A DNA stretch of 64,000 bases, from NCBI GenBank assembly GCA_002478145.1, contig DLMI01000011.1, forward strand, positions 78,530 through 142,529, read 5' to 3'. Positions 1-8,570 of this stretch are shown piece by piece (position 1 is the stretch's first letter; every line of letters starts with the position of its first letter). Source of the stretch: Acidobacteria bacterium UBA7540. Its GTDB lineage: Bacteria; Acidobacteriota; Terriglobia; UBA7540. Both the position numbers and the translations under genes were made by a program. The notes under the pieces were generated by a model. It did not search any database. It was not told where the DNA came from and saw nothing but the letters and a program-made list of their open reading frames with translations.

Positions 1-1041
1 CTCAGTGTCGGCTATCAGCAGGTGACGGCTGTCAACGACGTCAAGACCGCGGCAACCAACAGACGTCGAGACCACGGGAGTGCCGCAAGCCATGGCTTCC
101 AGCACCTTCAGCTTGGTGCCCGCGCCAAAACGGTACGGCGCGGCGGCCACACGGACCTTGGCGTGATAGTCCCGCATGTCGGCTACGGTTCCAGTGACCT
201 GAATGCCCGGACGCCGCTTGAGAGCCAGTATCTCGGGGGTGGGGCTGGCGCCGACAATCAAGAGCCGGACCCCGGGCAGGGACTCGCGCACCTTCGGCAA
301 AACCCCGTTGACAAACCAGAGCACCGCATCGATGTTTCGCTTCACGCCCATGTTGCCGGAAAGCAGGATGGTGTTCGCTTGCCTTTGCGCCATAGGGATG
401 GGATGGTAGTATTCGGTGTCGGCGCCATTCGGCGCCGTCCAGACTGTAACGCCGGGAGGAACCCGACGCCTCATGAGGTCCGCCTCCATATCTGAAACCG
501 AAACCACCGCTTGCACATGCTTCAACACTCGGTTCTCAAAACGCCGGAGCTTCAACCAATTGAGGTAGGCAAAAACCCGCTTGCCCGCGCTGCCGTGCTG
601 GGTGAAGTCTCGCCAGACCAGTTCCTGGGACTCGTGCTCTTCGAGCACAACCACAGTGTCCTTCACCGGATCCGTGGCCAGCACGCCGCCCATAATGGTG
701 AAGTTGACCCAGATCAGGTCAAAGTTTTGGCTATGGACCAAGCCGCTCCACACCTCACCGTACTGCGGCGTGGCGAATTTCGCGACCGGGTATGGGGCGA
801 GCGAGAAAACCGACCGGATATAGGCCGAAGGACCCCCAGTTTGCCGCGCCAAATAGAGACGCACTTCCTCGCAAAGCGAACTGACGGCCGGGTCAACGGA
901 GGCGCCAGGGTCCGGGCTGCCCGCCAGCAACACTATCTCGTGTCCGTGGCCGGCCATCTCTTTCAGCAGGTGGTAGATTCGTATCGCGCCACCACCCCGC
1001 AAGGGCCAGGGAAGATACGGGGAAACCATCAGAATGCGCAT
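1..1041 (-). CDS. GT4-family glycosyltransferase, 3' end outside the window
   Basis: The minus strand is open from an ATG at 1041 to the window edge (347 codons, no stop), so the C-terminus is cut off by the window and not by mutation. The protein starts MRILMVSPYLPW followed by a glycine-rich loop (PLRGGGAIR), the usual N-terminus of GT-B sugar-nucleotide transferases. Around residues 305-325 it has GAGTKLKVLEAMACGTPVVS, the nucleotide-sugar binding signature of retaining GT4 enzymes with the E-x7-E spacing. It should add one sugar to a lipid-linked glycan at the cytoplasmic face of the inner membrane; donor and acceptor cannot be read from sequence. It is the last visible gene of the block starting at 16.7 kb and is separated from the preceding GT by a MITE-like element. 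Confidence 0.9.
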   Translation of the reverse strand, partial: MRILMVSPYLPWPLRGGGAIRIYHLLKEMAGHGHEIVLLAGSPDPGASVDPAVSSLCEEVRLYLARQTGGPSAYIRSVFSLAPYPVAKFATPQYGEVWSGLVHSQNFDLIWVNFTIMGGVLATDPVKDTVVVLEEHESQELVWRDFTQHGSAGKRVFAYLNWLKLRRFENRVLKHVQAVVSVSDMEADLMRRRVPPGVTVWTAPNGADTEYYHPIPMAQRQANTILLSGNMGVKRNIDAVLWFVNGVLPKVRESLPGVRLLIVGASPTPEILALKRRPGIQVTGTVADMRDYHAKVRVAAAPYRFGAGTKLKVLEAMACGTPVVSTSVGCRGLDVVDSRHLLIADTE

Positions 1042-1145
1042 GGTTGTGATCGAAGATTTGGAAGATGTTGCCCCAACGGCGAGGAGGAGGAATGAGGGTC
1101 CGGTGACCCAGAGGGACCTAATAAGAGCTCATCGTCCATGCTTTC

Positions 1146-1427
1146 CTAGTATCCTGAGTCAGAAGTTAGCCAACAAAGTCTTCCCCTTTCGGGTGGTCGT
1201 TCCACAGCCCCGGCAGGGGCGTAAGAGGGTAGCCCTGGGCGCCAGCCCTGGGGGAAGGAGCCCTCACCCCGTCCCGCAGAGCGGGTCACCCCTCTCCCGG
1301 GCGGGCGGGAGAGGGGACGGGGGAGAGGGAGGGTTCTCCTACTCACGGCTGACGCCCTGGGCTACCCTCTTTCGCCCCGACAAGTCGGGGCTGACTTCAT
1401 CAACGAACTTCTGACTCAGGACACTAG
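1146..1427. mobile_element. MITE-like element with 22-bp terminal inverted repeats
   Basis: The stretch 1042-1503 has no gene. It holds a 282-bp element whose ends are inverted copies of CTAGTRTCCTGAGTCAGAAG plus TT (1146-1167 and 1406-1427), matching at 21 of 22 bases. The interior is non-coding and carries a GC-rich hairpin around CCCGCAGAGCGGG and a second stem GCCCCGAC/GTCGGGGC near 1375-1393. No transposase is present, so this would be a non-autonomous element mobilised in trans. A related interior sequence lies at 42.6 kb. Family assignment is not possible from here. Confidence 0.65.
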
Positions 1428-1503
1428 AGATTCTTCCGCACTTGCGCTCGAGGAATTCGCGCAAGATTTCAAGGATACCTTTCTGTCGGCTCCGTCAGAA
1501 ATC

Positions 1504-2679
1504 TCACGCCTGTACCCCACTGATTGATTCCCTCGCGCCAAGGATCTGATGAGCCACTTGCTTCGCCGTGCTCTGCCACGAGAACGCTTGGGCCCGCACT
1601 AGACCCTTCTTGACCAGCTCCCGACGAGTTGATTCCTGATTCACTTTGCACAGAGCTTCGCTGAGCGACCCGGGCTGTTCCGGATCGATCAACAAAGTTG
1701 CGTCTCCCACCACCTCCGGCAGCGACGTGCGGTTAGAAGAAATGACGGGGGCGCCACAAGCCATGGCCTCGAGAGGTGGCAAGCCAAACCCTTCGTACCG
1801 CGAGGGATAAAGAAGCGCTCGGGCTGCGGCGTACACTAATGGCAGGTCCTCGTCTCGGACGTAACCGGCGAATTGGAACAGGCCCGACAGTCCGGTTTGC
1901 TCGATGCGCGCCAGCGTATCTTCAAAGAGGGTACGTCTGCGCAGGTCCCATGTGACCACCACCGGCAACCGAAACTCACTCCCCGTGTTTCCCGAGGCAT
2001 AGCTTTCGACAATCAAACGCAAATTCTTTTGCCTGCTGGGCTGGCCGAGAAAAAGATAGAAAGCGGCGGGAAGATTGTAGCGGCTTCGCACCTCTTCAAT
2101 CCGCGAGCTGTCCCCTGGGGGATGAAAGCGTTCGTGGTCGATGCCGTTAGGGATAACACTAATTCGGGCAGGCCTGACCCCAGCGAAGCTCACCAGTTCG
2201 TTCGCCGTGAACTGTGAGACCGTTATGATGGTATCCGCTGTTCTCAGTGCCTTGCTCATGCCCGCAGAAAAGTACTTCAGGTTGGCCCACGGCGCGTCGA
2301 TGGGATATTGGTGGGGAGCAGCGAGATGCCGCAGGATCTGGATGTCATGCACAACCGCCAGCTTCTTTCTTGCCCAAAGAGGGCTTAGCGGGAACCGCGA
2401 GTCCATGGAGAAGAAGATATCTGTTCCCCAAGTGATGAAAGAGGGCCACAACTCCTCCAGCAGAAGCCTGGATATTTTTCTGTTCACGGCCTGCGGTGAA
2501 TGTACGACCGTGGCGAGATTCGAGGGCAACCGAAGATGCGCGTCCCTACAGAGCAGCAAGGTGACCTCACACCCTGCGGCCTTTAAAATCGGAAGTAGGT
2601 GCGGAAGTACTTGCCGTTCATACTGGCCTGCGCCGCCACTGGTCATTCCGATGGCAGCGGCTAAGATGACGACCTTCAC
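1504..2679 (-). CDS. GT4-family glycosyltransferase
   Basis: 391 residues starting at GTG 2679. The N-terminal Rossmann half begins [20 protein letters not shown]. The C-terminal half carries [11 protein letters not shown] near 185 and [19 protein letters not shown] near 290-310, the E-x7-E donor-binding motif of GT4 enzymes. No signal peptide or membrane helix is visible, consistent with a cytoplasmic, peripheral membrane enzyme. It resembles its upstream neighbour (2819-3973) along the whole length, so the two are probably tandem duplicates. A tiny ORF sits between them and overlaps this start by the tetranucleotide GTGA. Sugar and linkage are unknown; mannosyl- or rhamnosyl-transferase is a common role for this subtype but that is inference. 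Confidence 0.9.
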   Translation of the reverse strand: MKVVILAAAIGMTSGGAGQYERQVLPHLLPILKAAGCEVTLLLCRDAHLRLPSNLATVVHSPQAVNRKISRLLLEELWPSFITWGTDIFFSMDSRFPLSPLWARKKLAVVHDIQILRHLAAPHQYPIDAPWANLKYFSAGMSKALRTADTIITVSQFTANELVSFAGVRPARISVIPNGIDHERFHPPGDSSRIEEVRSRYNLPAAFYLFLGQPSRQKNLRLIVESYASGNTGSEFRLPVVVTWDLRRRTLFEDTLARIEQTGLSGLFQFAGYVRDEDLPLVYAAARALLYPSRYEGFGLPPLEAMACGAPVISSNRTSLPEVVGDATLLIDPEQPGSLSEALCKVNQESTRRELVKKGLVRAQAFSWQSTAKQVAHQILGARESISGVQA

Positions 2680-2819
2680 AGCCTGACTCTTTCCAGATGG
2701 CCCGTGTCTTTCCCGGGACCATCCTGCTGCTGGAACAAGCGTCCAAACAAAGAGCCGTCACGCATAGCGAGCACGTTGTACGAAATTGGGCCGAGTTGGC
2801 GCGTATGCTGACGCAACAT
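2676..2819 (-). CDS. possible 47-residue coupled small ORF
   Basis: Between the two GT4 genes an ORF runs from ATG at 2819, which shares its A with the TGA of the upstream gene (TGATG), to a TGA at 2678-2676, which overlaps the GTG start of the downstream gene (GTGA). It therefore fits the gap exactly in a translation-coupled arrangement. The peptide begins MLRQHTRQLGPISYNVLA and is basic and polar with no membrane segment. I recognise no family. It could be a real small protein, a coupling peptide, or the worn tail of a lost gene. Confidence 0.3.
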   Translation of the reverse strand: MLRQHTRQLGPISYNVLAMRDGSLFGRLFQQQDGPGKDTGHLERVRL

Positions 2820-3973
2820 CACGCCCCAAGCGTGACGATCTCGTTGGCCAGCTCCTCTGCCGTCTGCTCCCACGGGAACTGGCGTGCGCGGTTGAATCCT
2901 TTCTGGATCATTTGTCCCCGAACCGTTGGGTCATTCAACCTTCCAAGCGCCGCCAGAAGGGACTCTGGTGACGTAGGATCGATCAAGATTCCAGCGTCGG
3001 CGATTATCTCGGGCAGCGCTGTCGTGTTTGAAGCTACGACAGGGGTGCCGCAGGCCATGGCCTCCAGTGGCGGCATACCGAAGCCTTCGTACAGCGATGG
3101 ATAAAGTAAACCCCTTGCCATGCTGTAGGCCGCGGGAAGGTCGTCGTCCGCTATGTGGCCTACAAATCGAAACAAGTGTCCCATCTGATTCTCCTCAATC
3201 AGTTCAAGCGCCCTGTAGCCGCGCGTACCAGCAGGGCGACCAGAGGTGATAACCACAGGAAGGCACAGACCAGGCTCCCCGCGGGAGAGGATGTAACTCC
3301 TAACAATCAACTCCAGATTCTTCCATCCCCTGGCAAGCCCGCCGACGAAAATATAGAACTGATCGGGCAGGTGGTAACGCCTTCGAACCCCCTCCACGAG
3401 CTCCGAATTCGTTATGGGGCGAAAACGGGTGCGGTCTACACCTGCGTAGACCCTCGCGATTCTGTCTGAGGACACCTTGCCTGCCGTGCGCAGCTCCCCG
3501 GACACATAATCGGAGTCTGCGACGATACGGTCCGCCATCCTAACGGTTCTGACATGACACGCCCGCCAGTAGCGCTCGCTCGATCCGGGAACATTCGGTC
3601 CCCACTGTCGCAAGAAGGCACGGCCCAACAATTGTCGGAGATCGTGAACTACAGCAAGAGTCCGCCGGGCGGGAAGAGGCACGAGCGGCAACACATTCTG
3701 CAGTGAAACGAACACATCTGCCCCCCAGCTCAAGAACCAACAATAGAAATCGTCAAGCGCCACCCTCGCGACTCTGTTGCCCCTCGCTGAAGGGAGGTAG
3801 ACTCCTCGACCTCCGTGCGGCTCACACTTCAGGAGTGAGTCATGAGATAGCAGAACCACCGATCGGCAGCCCTTGGCGCGGAGTCGCGATAACAGGTGGG
3901 GCAGGACGTAGCTGATGTACTGCCCGACGCCGCCAAGCCAAGGCGTGGAAGTGGCAAAGATAACCACTTGCAT
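2819..3973 (-). CDS. GT4-family glycosyltransferase
   Basis: The reading frame is open from 4024, but ATG 3973 is the better start: it is preceded by AAGGAG with 7-base spacing and begins MQVVIFATSTPWLGGVGQY, which lines up with the start of the neighbouring paralogue. That gives 384 residues. Family motifs are VVHDLRQLLGR near 115, YAGVDRTRFRP near 195 and [19 protein letters not shown] near 305. It is a cytoplasmic GT-B enzyme expected to extend a lipid-linked glycan. About 200 bp upstream lies the cysteine-pair gene within the inverted duplication, so this gene may have been placed beside it by recombination. Donor and acceptor are unknown. Confidence 0.9.
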   Translation of the reverse strand: MQVVIFATSTPWLGGVGQYISYVLPHLLSRLRAKGCRSVVLLSHDSLLKCEPHGGRGVYLPSARGNRVARVALDDFYCWFLSWGADVFVSLQNVLPLVPLPARRTLAVVHDLRQLLGRAFLRQWGPNVPGSSERYWRACHVRTVRMADRIVADSDYVSGELRTAGKVSSDRIARVYAGVDRTRFRPITNSELVEGVRRRYHLPDQFYIFVGGLARGWKNLELIVRSYILSRGEPGLCLPVVITSGRPAGTRGYRALELIEENQMGHLFRFVGHIADDDLPAAYSMARGLLYPSLYEGFGMPPLEAMACGTPVVASNTTALPEIIADAGILIDPTSPESLLAALGRLNDPTVRGQMIQKGFNRARQFPWEQTAEELANEIVTLGA

Positions 3974-4158
3974 TTCCCTCTCCTTCCCCAGAGTCCTTCC
4001 GCCTGTGGCACGCTTATTTCTCATGGCTCTTTCACAAAACTTTTGACAGAACCCTAGCCATGCCCGATGCCATTCTTGTCACCCTTGAAGGAAACAGCCT
4101 GGAAAGGCGTGCGCCCAAAACTGCCGATGGTTCCACGGGCGAGAGGTTCCTACTCCGG

Positions 4159-4236
4159 TTAAGGTTCCCGCCGTACATGAGAGTGCGCGCGCAGCGAGAT
4201 TTCGGTTCGCGCGTCCCCCAACTGCGGCCGAATCAT
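4159..4236 (-). pseudogene. 5' stub of the TPR gene, left copy
   Basis: The frame from ATG 4236 reads MIRPQLGDARTEISLRAHS, which matches the first residues of the TPR protein that starts at 60995. Identity stops near 4179, after which the frame ends at TAA 4159-4161. The start codon and upstream spacing relative to the cysteine-pair gene are kept. This shows that the left copy of the inverted duplication was cut inside the TPR gene. Confidence 0.75.
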
Positions 4237-5215
4237 GTGACCCCGCAGCCTATCCGGGTTCTGCTTTCTGCAACCAGGACAAGCCTCGCCATGCGACGCG
4301 GATTAACCAACACAAGGACTGCTTCCGGACGGGGCCCGCTTGACGCACCTGTTATTGCAGCACGCTTCGCTCGGCGGGCAGCAGCGCTGCCCATGATTGC
4401 AGCACTGGCCTGAGGGGCAGCAGAGGAACGCATTGCAGCACGTCTGGCCTGAGGGACAGCACCTCCCAAAGCAGGCCTGAGCTGAGGGACAGCACCTTCC
4501 ATCAATGCACCTCTCGCCTGAGGTACAGCAGATCTCACGGCAGCACTGGCGCCTGTCGCAGCATGTCGTGCCGCAGCACGTCTGGCCTGAGGCACAGCAC
4601 TTCCCATTGCAGCACGTCAAGCCGTTTTTGCAGCATGTCGCGCCGCAGCGGAATTCACCGGACGGACACTTGATGAATTCTGGGGCCTGTGCGCCCCCGG
4701 CAGGCACCCCCAGGCCACGGGAAGCCCTCCCTAAGCCCAAGGAAGCTAATAGGGCGCCACCCACGGCTCCGCCGACCAGCTTGAATGCTTCTCGTCTCGA
4801 AATCGAGCTGGCAGTAATTCTCGATATGTCGTCCAATAGCGCGTTCATTTCACTCCTCCTCTTGACCACCCCGGCCGTCACGGACGAGAGCCGATAGTGC
4901 GTCTCTCCCGACTGCCGCGTCCCTGGCGATCACACCGTCTTCCCCAATCAGAAAAGCTACCGGCGTCGCCAGAATCCCGTACTCTCTTGAAACCTCCCAC
5001 TTCCTATCCTGAAGCAGCACCGGAAACTCAAAACCGTGCTGCGCTGCCTTGCGGTGGTTCTCCTCCGCATTGCCCCGTCCGACGAGGATCACGCCCAAGC
5101 CGTCATTGGCGTATTCTCGATGCAGGCGGACCAAATGGGGGGCGAGTTCATCGCAAGGTCCGCATTGAGGGTCACTGAAGACCAGGAGTGCGCTCCGGCC
5201 CCGGTACTCGTCGAC
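4179..5215. repeat. left arm of a ~1-kb inverted duplication (partner 60001-61052)
   Basis: Read on the minus strand, this segment matches the plus strand at 60001-61052 with only scattered substitutions. It spans the last third of a MauD-like gene, the complete cysteine-pair gene and the first codons of the TPR gene. Length differences come from indels inside the cysteine-pair repeats. Outside the edges (near 4179 and 5210-5215) similarity stops abruptly. Confidence 0.9.
4303..4848 (-). CDS. Tat-exported cysteine-pair repeat protein, copy 1
   Basis: The chosen start is ATG 4848 (MNALLDD), preceded by GAGGAG and 1 bp after the stop of the MauD-like remnant; the frame extends to 4881 without a better start. 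The product is 181 residues. Residues 1-40 look like a twin-arginine signal: SISRREAFKLVGG followed by a glycine/alanine/leucine-rich stretch. From about residue 63 the rest is a low-complexity array with 34 cysteines, mostly as CC pairs spaced 3-5 residues apart (CCPSGQTCC, CCNGKCC). This resembles Stig1-like and other knottin-type cysteine repeats. The even count would allow 17 disulfides or heavy metal loading. It is the inverted paralogue of the gene at 60368. Its exact role is unknown. Confidence 0.8.
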   Translation of the reverse strand: MNALLDDISRITASSISRREAFKLVGGAVGGALLASLGLGRASRGLGVPAGGAQAPEFIKCPSGEFRCGATCCKNGLTCCNGKCCASGQTCCGTTCCDRRQCCREICCTSGERCIDGRCCPSAQACFGRCCPSGQTCCNAFLCCPSGQCCNHGQRCCPPSEACCNNRCVKRAPSGSSPCVG

Positions 5216-5227
5216 GGCGATACCAGA
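4850..5227 (-). pseudogene. 5'-truncated MauD-like thioredoxin domain gene
   Basis: From about 5215 to the stop at 4850-4852 the minus strand encodes DEYRGRSALLVFSDPQCGPC and the rest of the last thioredoxin-like domain of the protein at 59104-60366, including the CGPC motif. The first 300 or so codons (membrane anchor, first thioredoxin domain, linker) are missing. No ATG or GTG precedes the domain; only a TTG at 5134 downstream of the active-site cysteines is available. The frame continues upstream without interruption to the TGA (5230-5228) that ends the neighbouring 405-residue gene. I judge it a remnant of the duplication, probably not expressed as a functional protein unless by readthrough. 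Confidence 0.8.
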
Positions 5228-6445
5228 TCAGCGCCCGAGCCTGAAGACGAGCACCTCGCAGCCTGGGGCCACGACCTCCATTTCCCACTCCCCCACCCAG
5301 ACGTGCCAGTCGGCGGTCACGGGGAGGACGCCAATCGCTTCACTCCGCTTCGGGATGAGCGGAACGACACCCTCCGCAAACACGTCGCCGCCCTTGTCGG
5401 GCGGATTGCGCAAGCGGACCTTGACGTTTTGGGCGTCCCGGTCGCCCAGGTTTATCAGGTAGGGCCGCATCGTCTTCGGCTCGACCAGCCGCCCCGAGCC
5501 ATCCTCGTTGTAGTTGGGCTCCACCAAGTCGGGGGATACGACCAAAGTCGGTTTCTCATGCCGGCTGGAGAAGGTCGCGGCGAGAGAAAGGGTGTCAGGG
5601 GGCAATCCTGCGCCGTCGGTGGGAAGGTCGGAGAACCCTGCGCACAAGGCGTCCGCACGGGCCAGCAGTTCGGCGGTGCCGCCGAAGAACCCCACCCCGG
5701 GTAATTCGGGGGCGATCAGGCGGACGAAGCGGATCTGCTGTTCGAGCTCCTCCTTCGTTTGAGCCCAGTTCTCGCCGGGATTGCCGCCTTTCCCGACCCC
5801 GAGAACGACGATCGTTTTCGCCAGGATGCCGTACCTCCGCGCCGACCAGACTTGGCTGGCGATCCACCAGTACTGCCTCTTGTCGCCCACGTAGCTCTCC
5901 ATCATGACGAGGTCTGCCACGTCGCGGTACGCCTCCGCCAGAACCTTGGGGATGGGGCCGCGCATCTCCCAGACCGCGAGGGCCAACTCCGGTTTCTGGC
6001 GCTTCGTCTGGCGAAGAATCTGGGCAGATTTCTCATCCATCCGGCCGCCATAGTCGAAGCCGAACTCGTCGATCATGACCACCGGCCGTGGGTTTCCGCC
6101 GTAGTTCTGACCCACCAGGTTGTCGACTGCTTTCTCGATGGGCGAGCGCAACAGGTCGAACCAGGTGTGGCCGACCCCCATCACCACACCCCGCACCCGC
6201 CAATACTGCCAGTCCTCCGGCTTCGTCGGCCCGATGAACGTCACCGAGCGCAGTTGCTTGGGATCAAAGTCCTTCGTCGGGCTGTAGGTGAAAGCGATCA
6301 CTTTGTCCAGGCCCAGGACCTTTGTCTCTGCGCCCTTCGCCGCGGCAGGACGATCGGTTACCATTCCGCCAAGCATGGCAGCCAGCAGGGCCGCCGCGCT
6401 CACCCCAGGGAACCAGGAGTGTCGTGTTTTGACCATCATGAACAC
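5228..6445 (-). CDS. secreted protein of unknown function, possible glycosidase-like barrel
   Basis: 405 residues from GTG 6445; ATG codons at 6439 and 6436 are alternatives and none has a clear ribosome site. A basic N-terminus plus the hydrophobic stretch AAALLAAMLGGMV and RPAAAKG indicate a Sec signal peptide. The middle has alternating strand/helix segments with an acidic motif PVVMIDEFGFDYGG near 120-135 and VWEMRGP near 160, reminiscent of TIM-barrel glycosidases. The last ~120 residues look like a beta-sandwich (YLINLGDRDAQNVKVRLRNP). I cannot assign a family. In an EPS locus a periplasmic glycan-trimming role is plausible but is inference. Its stop codon is in frame with the following MauD-like remnant, so its 3' end lies right at the duplication border and may be slightly altered. 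Confidence 0.7.
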   Translation of the reverse strand: MFMMVKTRHSWFPGVSAAALLAAMLGGMVTDRPAAAKGAETKVLGLDKVIAFTYSPTKDFDPKQLRSVTFIGPTKPEDWQYWRVRGVVMGVGHTWFDLLRSPIEKAVDNLVGQNYGGNPRPVVMIDEFGFDYGGRMDEKSAQILRQTKRQKPELALAVWEMRGPIPKVLAEAYRDVADLVMMESYVGDKRQYWWIASQVWSARRYGILAKTIVVLGVGKGGNPGENWAQTKEELEQQIRFVRLIAPELPGVGFFGGTAELLARADALCAGFSDLPTDGAGLPPDTLSLAATFSSRHEKPTLVVSPDLVEPNYNEDGSGRLVEPKTMRPYLINLGDRDAQNVKVRLRNPPDKGGDVFAEGVVPLIPKRSEAIGVLPVTADWHVWVGEWEMEVVAPGCEVLVFRLGR

Positions 6446-6450
6446 GATCG

Positions 6451-7623
6451 CTAGGATCCGTTTGTCGCAAGGAATTCCGTCACGAGGCTCCGGACGGTAT
6501 CCTGGAAGCGTTCTGTGGAAAGCTCACGGCTCCTTTCGCGCAGGTGCTCTACGAGTGCCGCTTGCAGAACTGGGTTTTCCAGCGCGGACACAATTTTGTG
6601 AATGGCATCGTCGTCGTTCTCGAAAGTGAGTGACGGATGATCGACAATTTCGGTCTGGCCGCCGCCATTGGGCACAAACGTGAGGCAATCTGCCTTCACC
6701 AACTCCGCCACCGCGATCCCGAACGCCTCGCGCTCACAACCATTGATCCCGAACTTATGCCGGGCCATCAACTCACGTTTTGCCTTCCCCGCTACGCGGC
6801 CTTCAAGGAACACCCAATCGCGGTGCCGCGAAGCCAGCGCTTGCACCTTCTTGGCAAAGGGTGAATGATCCAGGCCGCCGAGGATGTGAAGATGAATATC
6901 AAACCCCCGCTGCCGCACCTGGTCGAGAATGCCGATTACGGCGTCCATGCGCTTTTCCGGGACCACCCGGCCAATGCACACAAATCCGTTTTCTCTTTCA
7001 TCCCAGGAAACGACCGGAAAATTGCCCGGCACGGGAGGGAACTGAACCCGGCGAGCGATCAATCCAAACTCCCTTTCCAAAAGGCCGGCCGTCCACTGCG
7101 AGTTCGCCACGGTGACATTCTTCTTCCAATTCTCCGCGCGGCTGGGCGCGAGCCTGTCGCAAAGTCCCAGGTAGGCCCTTCGCAAGATCGTGTCGCCATA
7201 CCACCAGGCCCGCACAGTGGTCAGGCTGGGATGGAGCGCTCGTTGGAGCTTGGGGGCGAAAGAGAAGTCCGCCACGAACTGGATGAGCGGTACGCCGAAA
7301 TCGCAAGGATTGTAGTGGGAAGTGATCACATCGAAGCCGGGCGCCAATCGGCGGCATTCGCGCGTGAACAGCGCGCCGCGCAACCCTGCAAACTTCGCGA
7401 TGCGGTGCAGCCCCAGGGGCAACCGCACCTCATGGATGGTGAATTCCCCCGGCCGCAGGTCGGTGCCGTAGTACGCGTTCAGGCTGGGCACGTCGACCTT
7501 GCCGCCTGTGATGAGCGTTACGTCGTGGTCGCGCTTCAGCGCCTGGATGGTCCACAAAGCTCCAGTCTCCGAGCCCCCGTACCCAAGCCGGGGATGAATG
7601 ACGGCTACGCTGGGGCGTCGCAA
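6451..7623 (-). CDS. GT4-family glycosyltransferase
   Basis: 390 residues beginning MRRPSVAVIHPRLGYGGSE, with the glycine-rich acceptor-side loop of GT-B enzymes. VANSQWTAGLLEREFG near 175 recalls the ALG11-type subgroup (NSxWT). FVCIGRVVPEKRMDAVIG near 220 opens the C-terminal Rossmann domain and GINGCEREAFGIAVAELVKA near 300 replaces the usual EGFG/E-x7-E region while keeping both glutamates. The start overlaps the end of the FkbM gene by 19 bp, so the two are probably translated together. Function: transfer of a hexose, perhaps mannose, to a lipid-linked intermediate; the sugar is inferred only from loose similarity. Confidence 0.85.
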   Translation of the reverse strand: MRRPSVAVIHPRLGYGGSETGALWTIQALKRDHDVTLITGGKVDVPSLNAYYGTDLRPGEFTIHEVRLPLGLHRIAKFAGLRGALFTRECRRLAPGFDVITSHYNPCDFGVPLIQFVADFSFAPKLQRALHPSLTTVRAWWYGDTILRRAYLGLCDRLAPSRAENWKKNVTVANSQWTAGLLEREFGLIARRVQFPPVPGNFPVVSWDERENGFVCIGRVVPEKRMDAVIGILDQVRQRGFDIHLHILGGLDHSPFAKKVQALASRHRDWVFLEGRVAGKAKRELMARHKFGINGCEREAFGIAVAELVKADCLTFVPNGGGQTEIVDHPSLTFENDDDAIHKIVSALENPVLQAALVEHLRERSRELSTERFQDTVRSLVTEFLATNGS

Positions 7624-8453
7624 GTCTTTGCCTCCGCCCTTTCTTTGTACGCGATCATGTGAATCTGGGTCCAGCGGGGGGGCATGTCAATATGGGTAAA
7701 TCCCAAGGTTCTTACGAATTCTACAATCACCGTCACATTCACCTCAGGTGGCAAAAAGGATGGATGAATTTCGCAGCACAGCAGCTTGCAAGCCGGGTGG
7801 GCCAAAGTTTGCTGCAAACCGCGAAGGACAGAGTACTCGTATCCTTCGACGTCGATTTTTACGGCGCGGGGAATGGGAAGGCCTTCTGCGCGCACCACGC
7901 AGTCACCTTGCACGATATCAACCTCTTCCGCGGCACGCTGCTGCTCGGAGTCGCCTTCGTGGGCGACCAGGGACGGGCACGCTCCTCCCCCCACAAAGAG
8001 CCGCCCCGACCCGTTTTGGTCCCCCAACGCTTGTCTGAAAATCCGAACATTTGACAGTGTGTTTAGCTTCAGGTGATCTAGAAGTCGCTCGCAAGCTTTC
8101 ACTTCAGGTTCGAAGGCGATCACTTGGCCCTCGTCACCGACAACTTTGGACATCGGGATCGTGAATTGGCCGATATGGCTCCCCACGTCGAAGAAGACGT
8201 CGCCCGGGCGAAGGGTGGAGATCAACACTCGCATGAAATCCTGTTCCGCCACAAGAGTTCCCTCCACTGCTCTGAGCTCGGCGGGGGTGCAAGCACGGAA
8301 CTGCACGCCAATTCCGCCCAAGCTGGCGCGAAGTATATTGCCTGGCGATACCGCCCATCGGTAGTAGGATTCCCTAAGGACGTCCGTAAGACGTAAGAAT
8401 CGGGCCAGTGCCAGCAGGTCGGAGCGATAAGCCAAACGTCTCAAGGCGTTCAT
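7605..8453 (-). CDS. FkbM-family SAM-dependent methyltransferase
   Basis: 282 residues; start ATG 8453 has GAGGATGAA just upstream. The SAM-binding motif FFDVGSHIGQFTIP lies near 90, followed by VIAFEPEVKACERLLDHL, the acidic loop, and AVKIDVEGYEYSVLRG near 215, which is the hallmark of the FkbM family. These enzymes put methyl groups on hydroxyls of sugars or polyketides. Here the likely substrate is a monosaccharide of the glycan. It lies between the flippase and a GT4 gene and overlaps the latter. Confidence 0.88.
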   Translation of the reverse strand: MNALRRLAYRSDLLALARFLRLTDVLRESYYRWAVSPGNILRASLGGIGVQFRACTPAELRAVEGTLVAEQDFMRVLISTLRPGDVFFDVGSHIGQFTIPMSKVVGDEGQVIAFEPEVKACERLLDHLKLNTLSNVRIFRQALGDQNGSGRLFVGGGACPSLVAHEGDSEQQRAAEEVDIVQGDCVVRAEGLPIPRAVKIDVEGYEYSVLRGLQQTLAHPACKLLCCEIHPSFLPPEVNVTVIVEFVRTLGFTHIDMPPRWTQIHMIAYKERAEAKTCDAPA

Positions 8454-8570
8454 TTCATCCTCACGAACTCGCCTTTCAAGATGCGCCTGGGAATAGCGAT
8501 GTATGCGCGGCGAGCCATCTGATCAGGGCGAATCCCCGGCGGCACTCTGTTGCCCCGCCGCGGTCCGTGC

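Noticed and set aside
4233..4607. 124-codon minus-strand ORF rich in alanine and arginine
   Set aside because: It is an alternative frame of the cysteine-pair repeat; the same shifted frame appears opposite copy 2, as expected for a repeat, and lacks a signal or start site.
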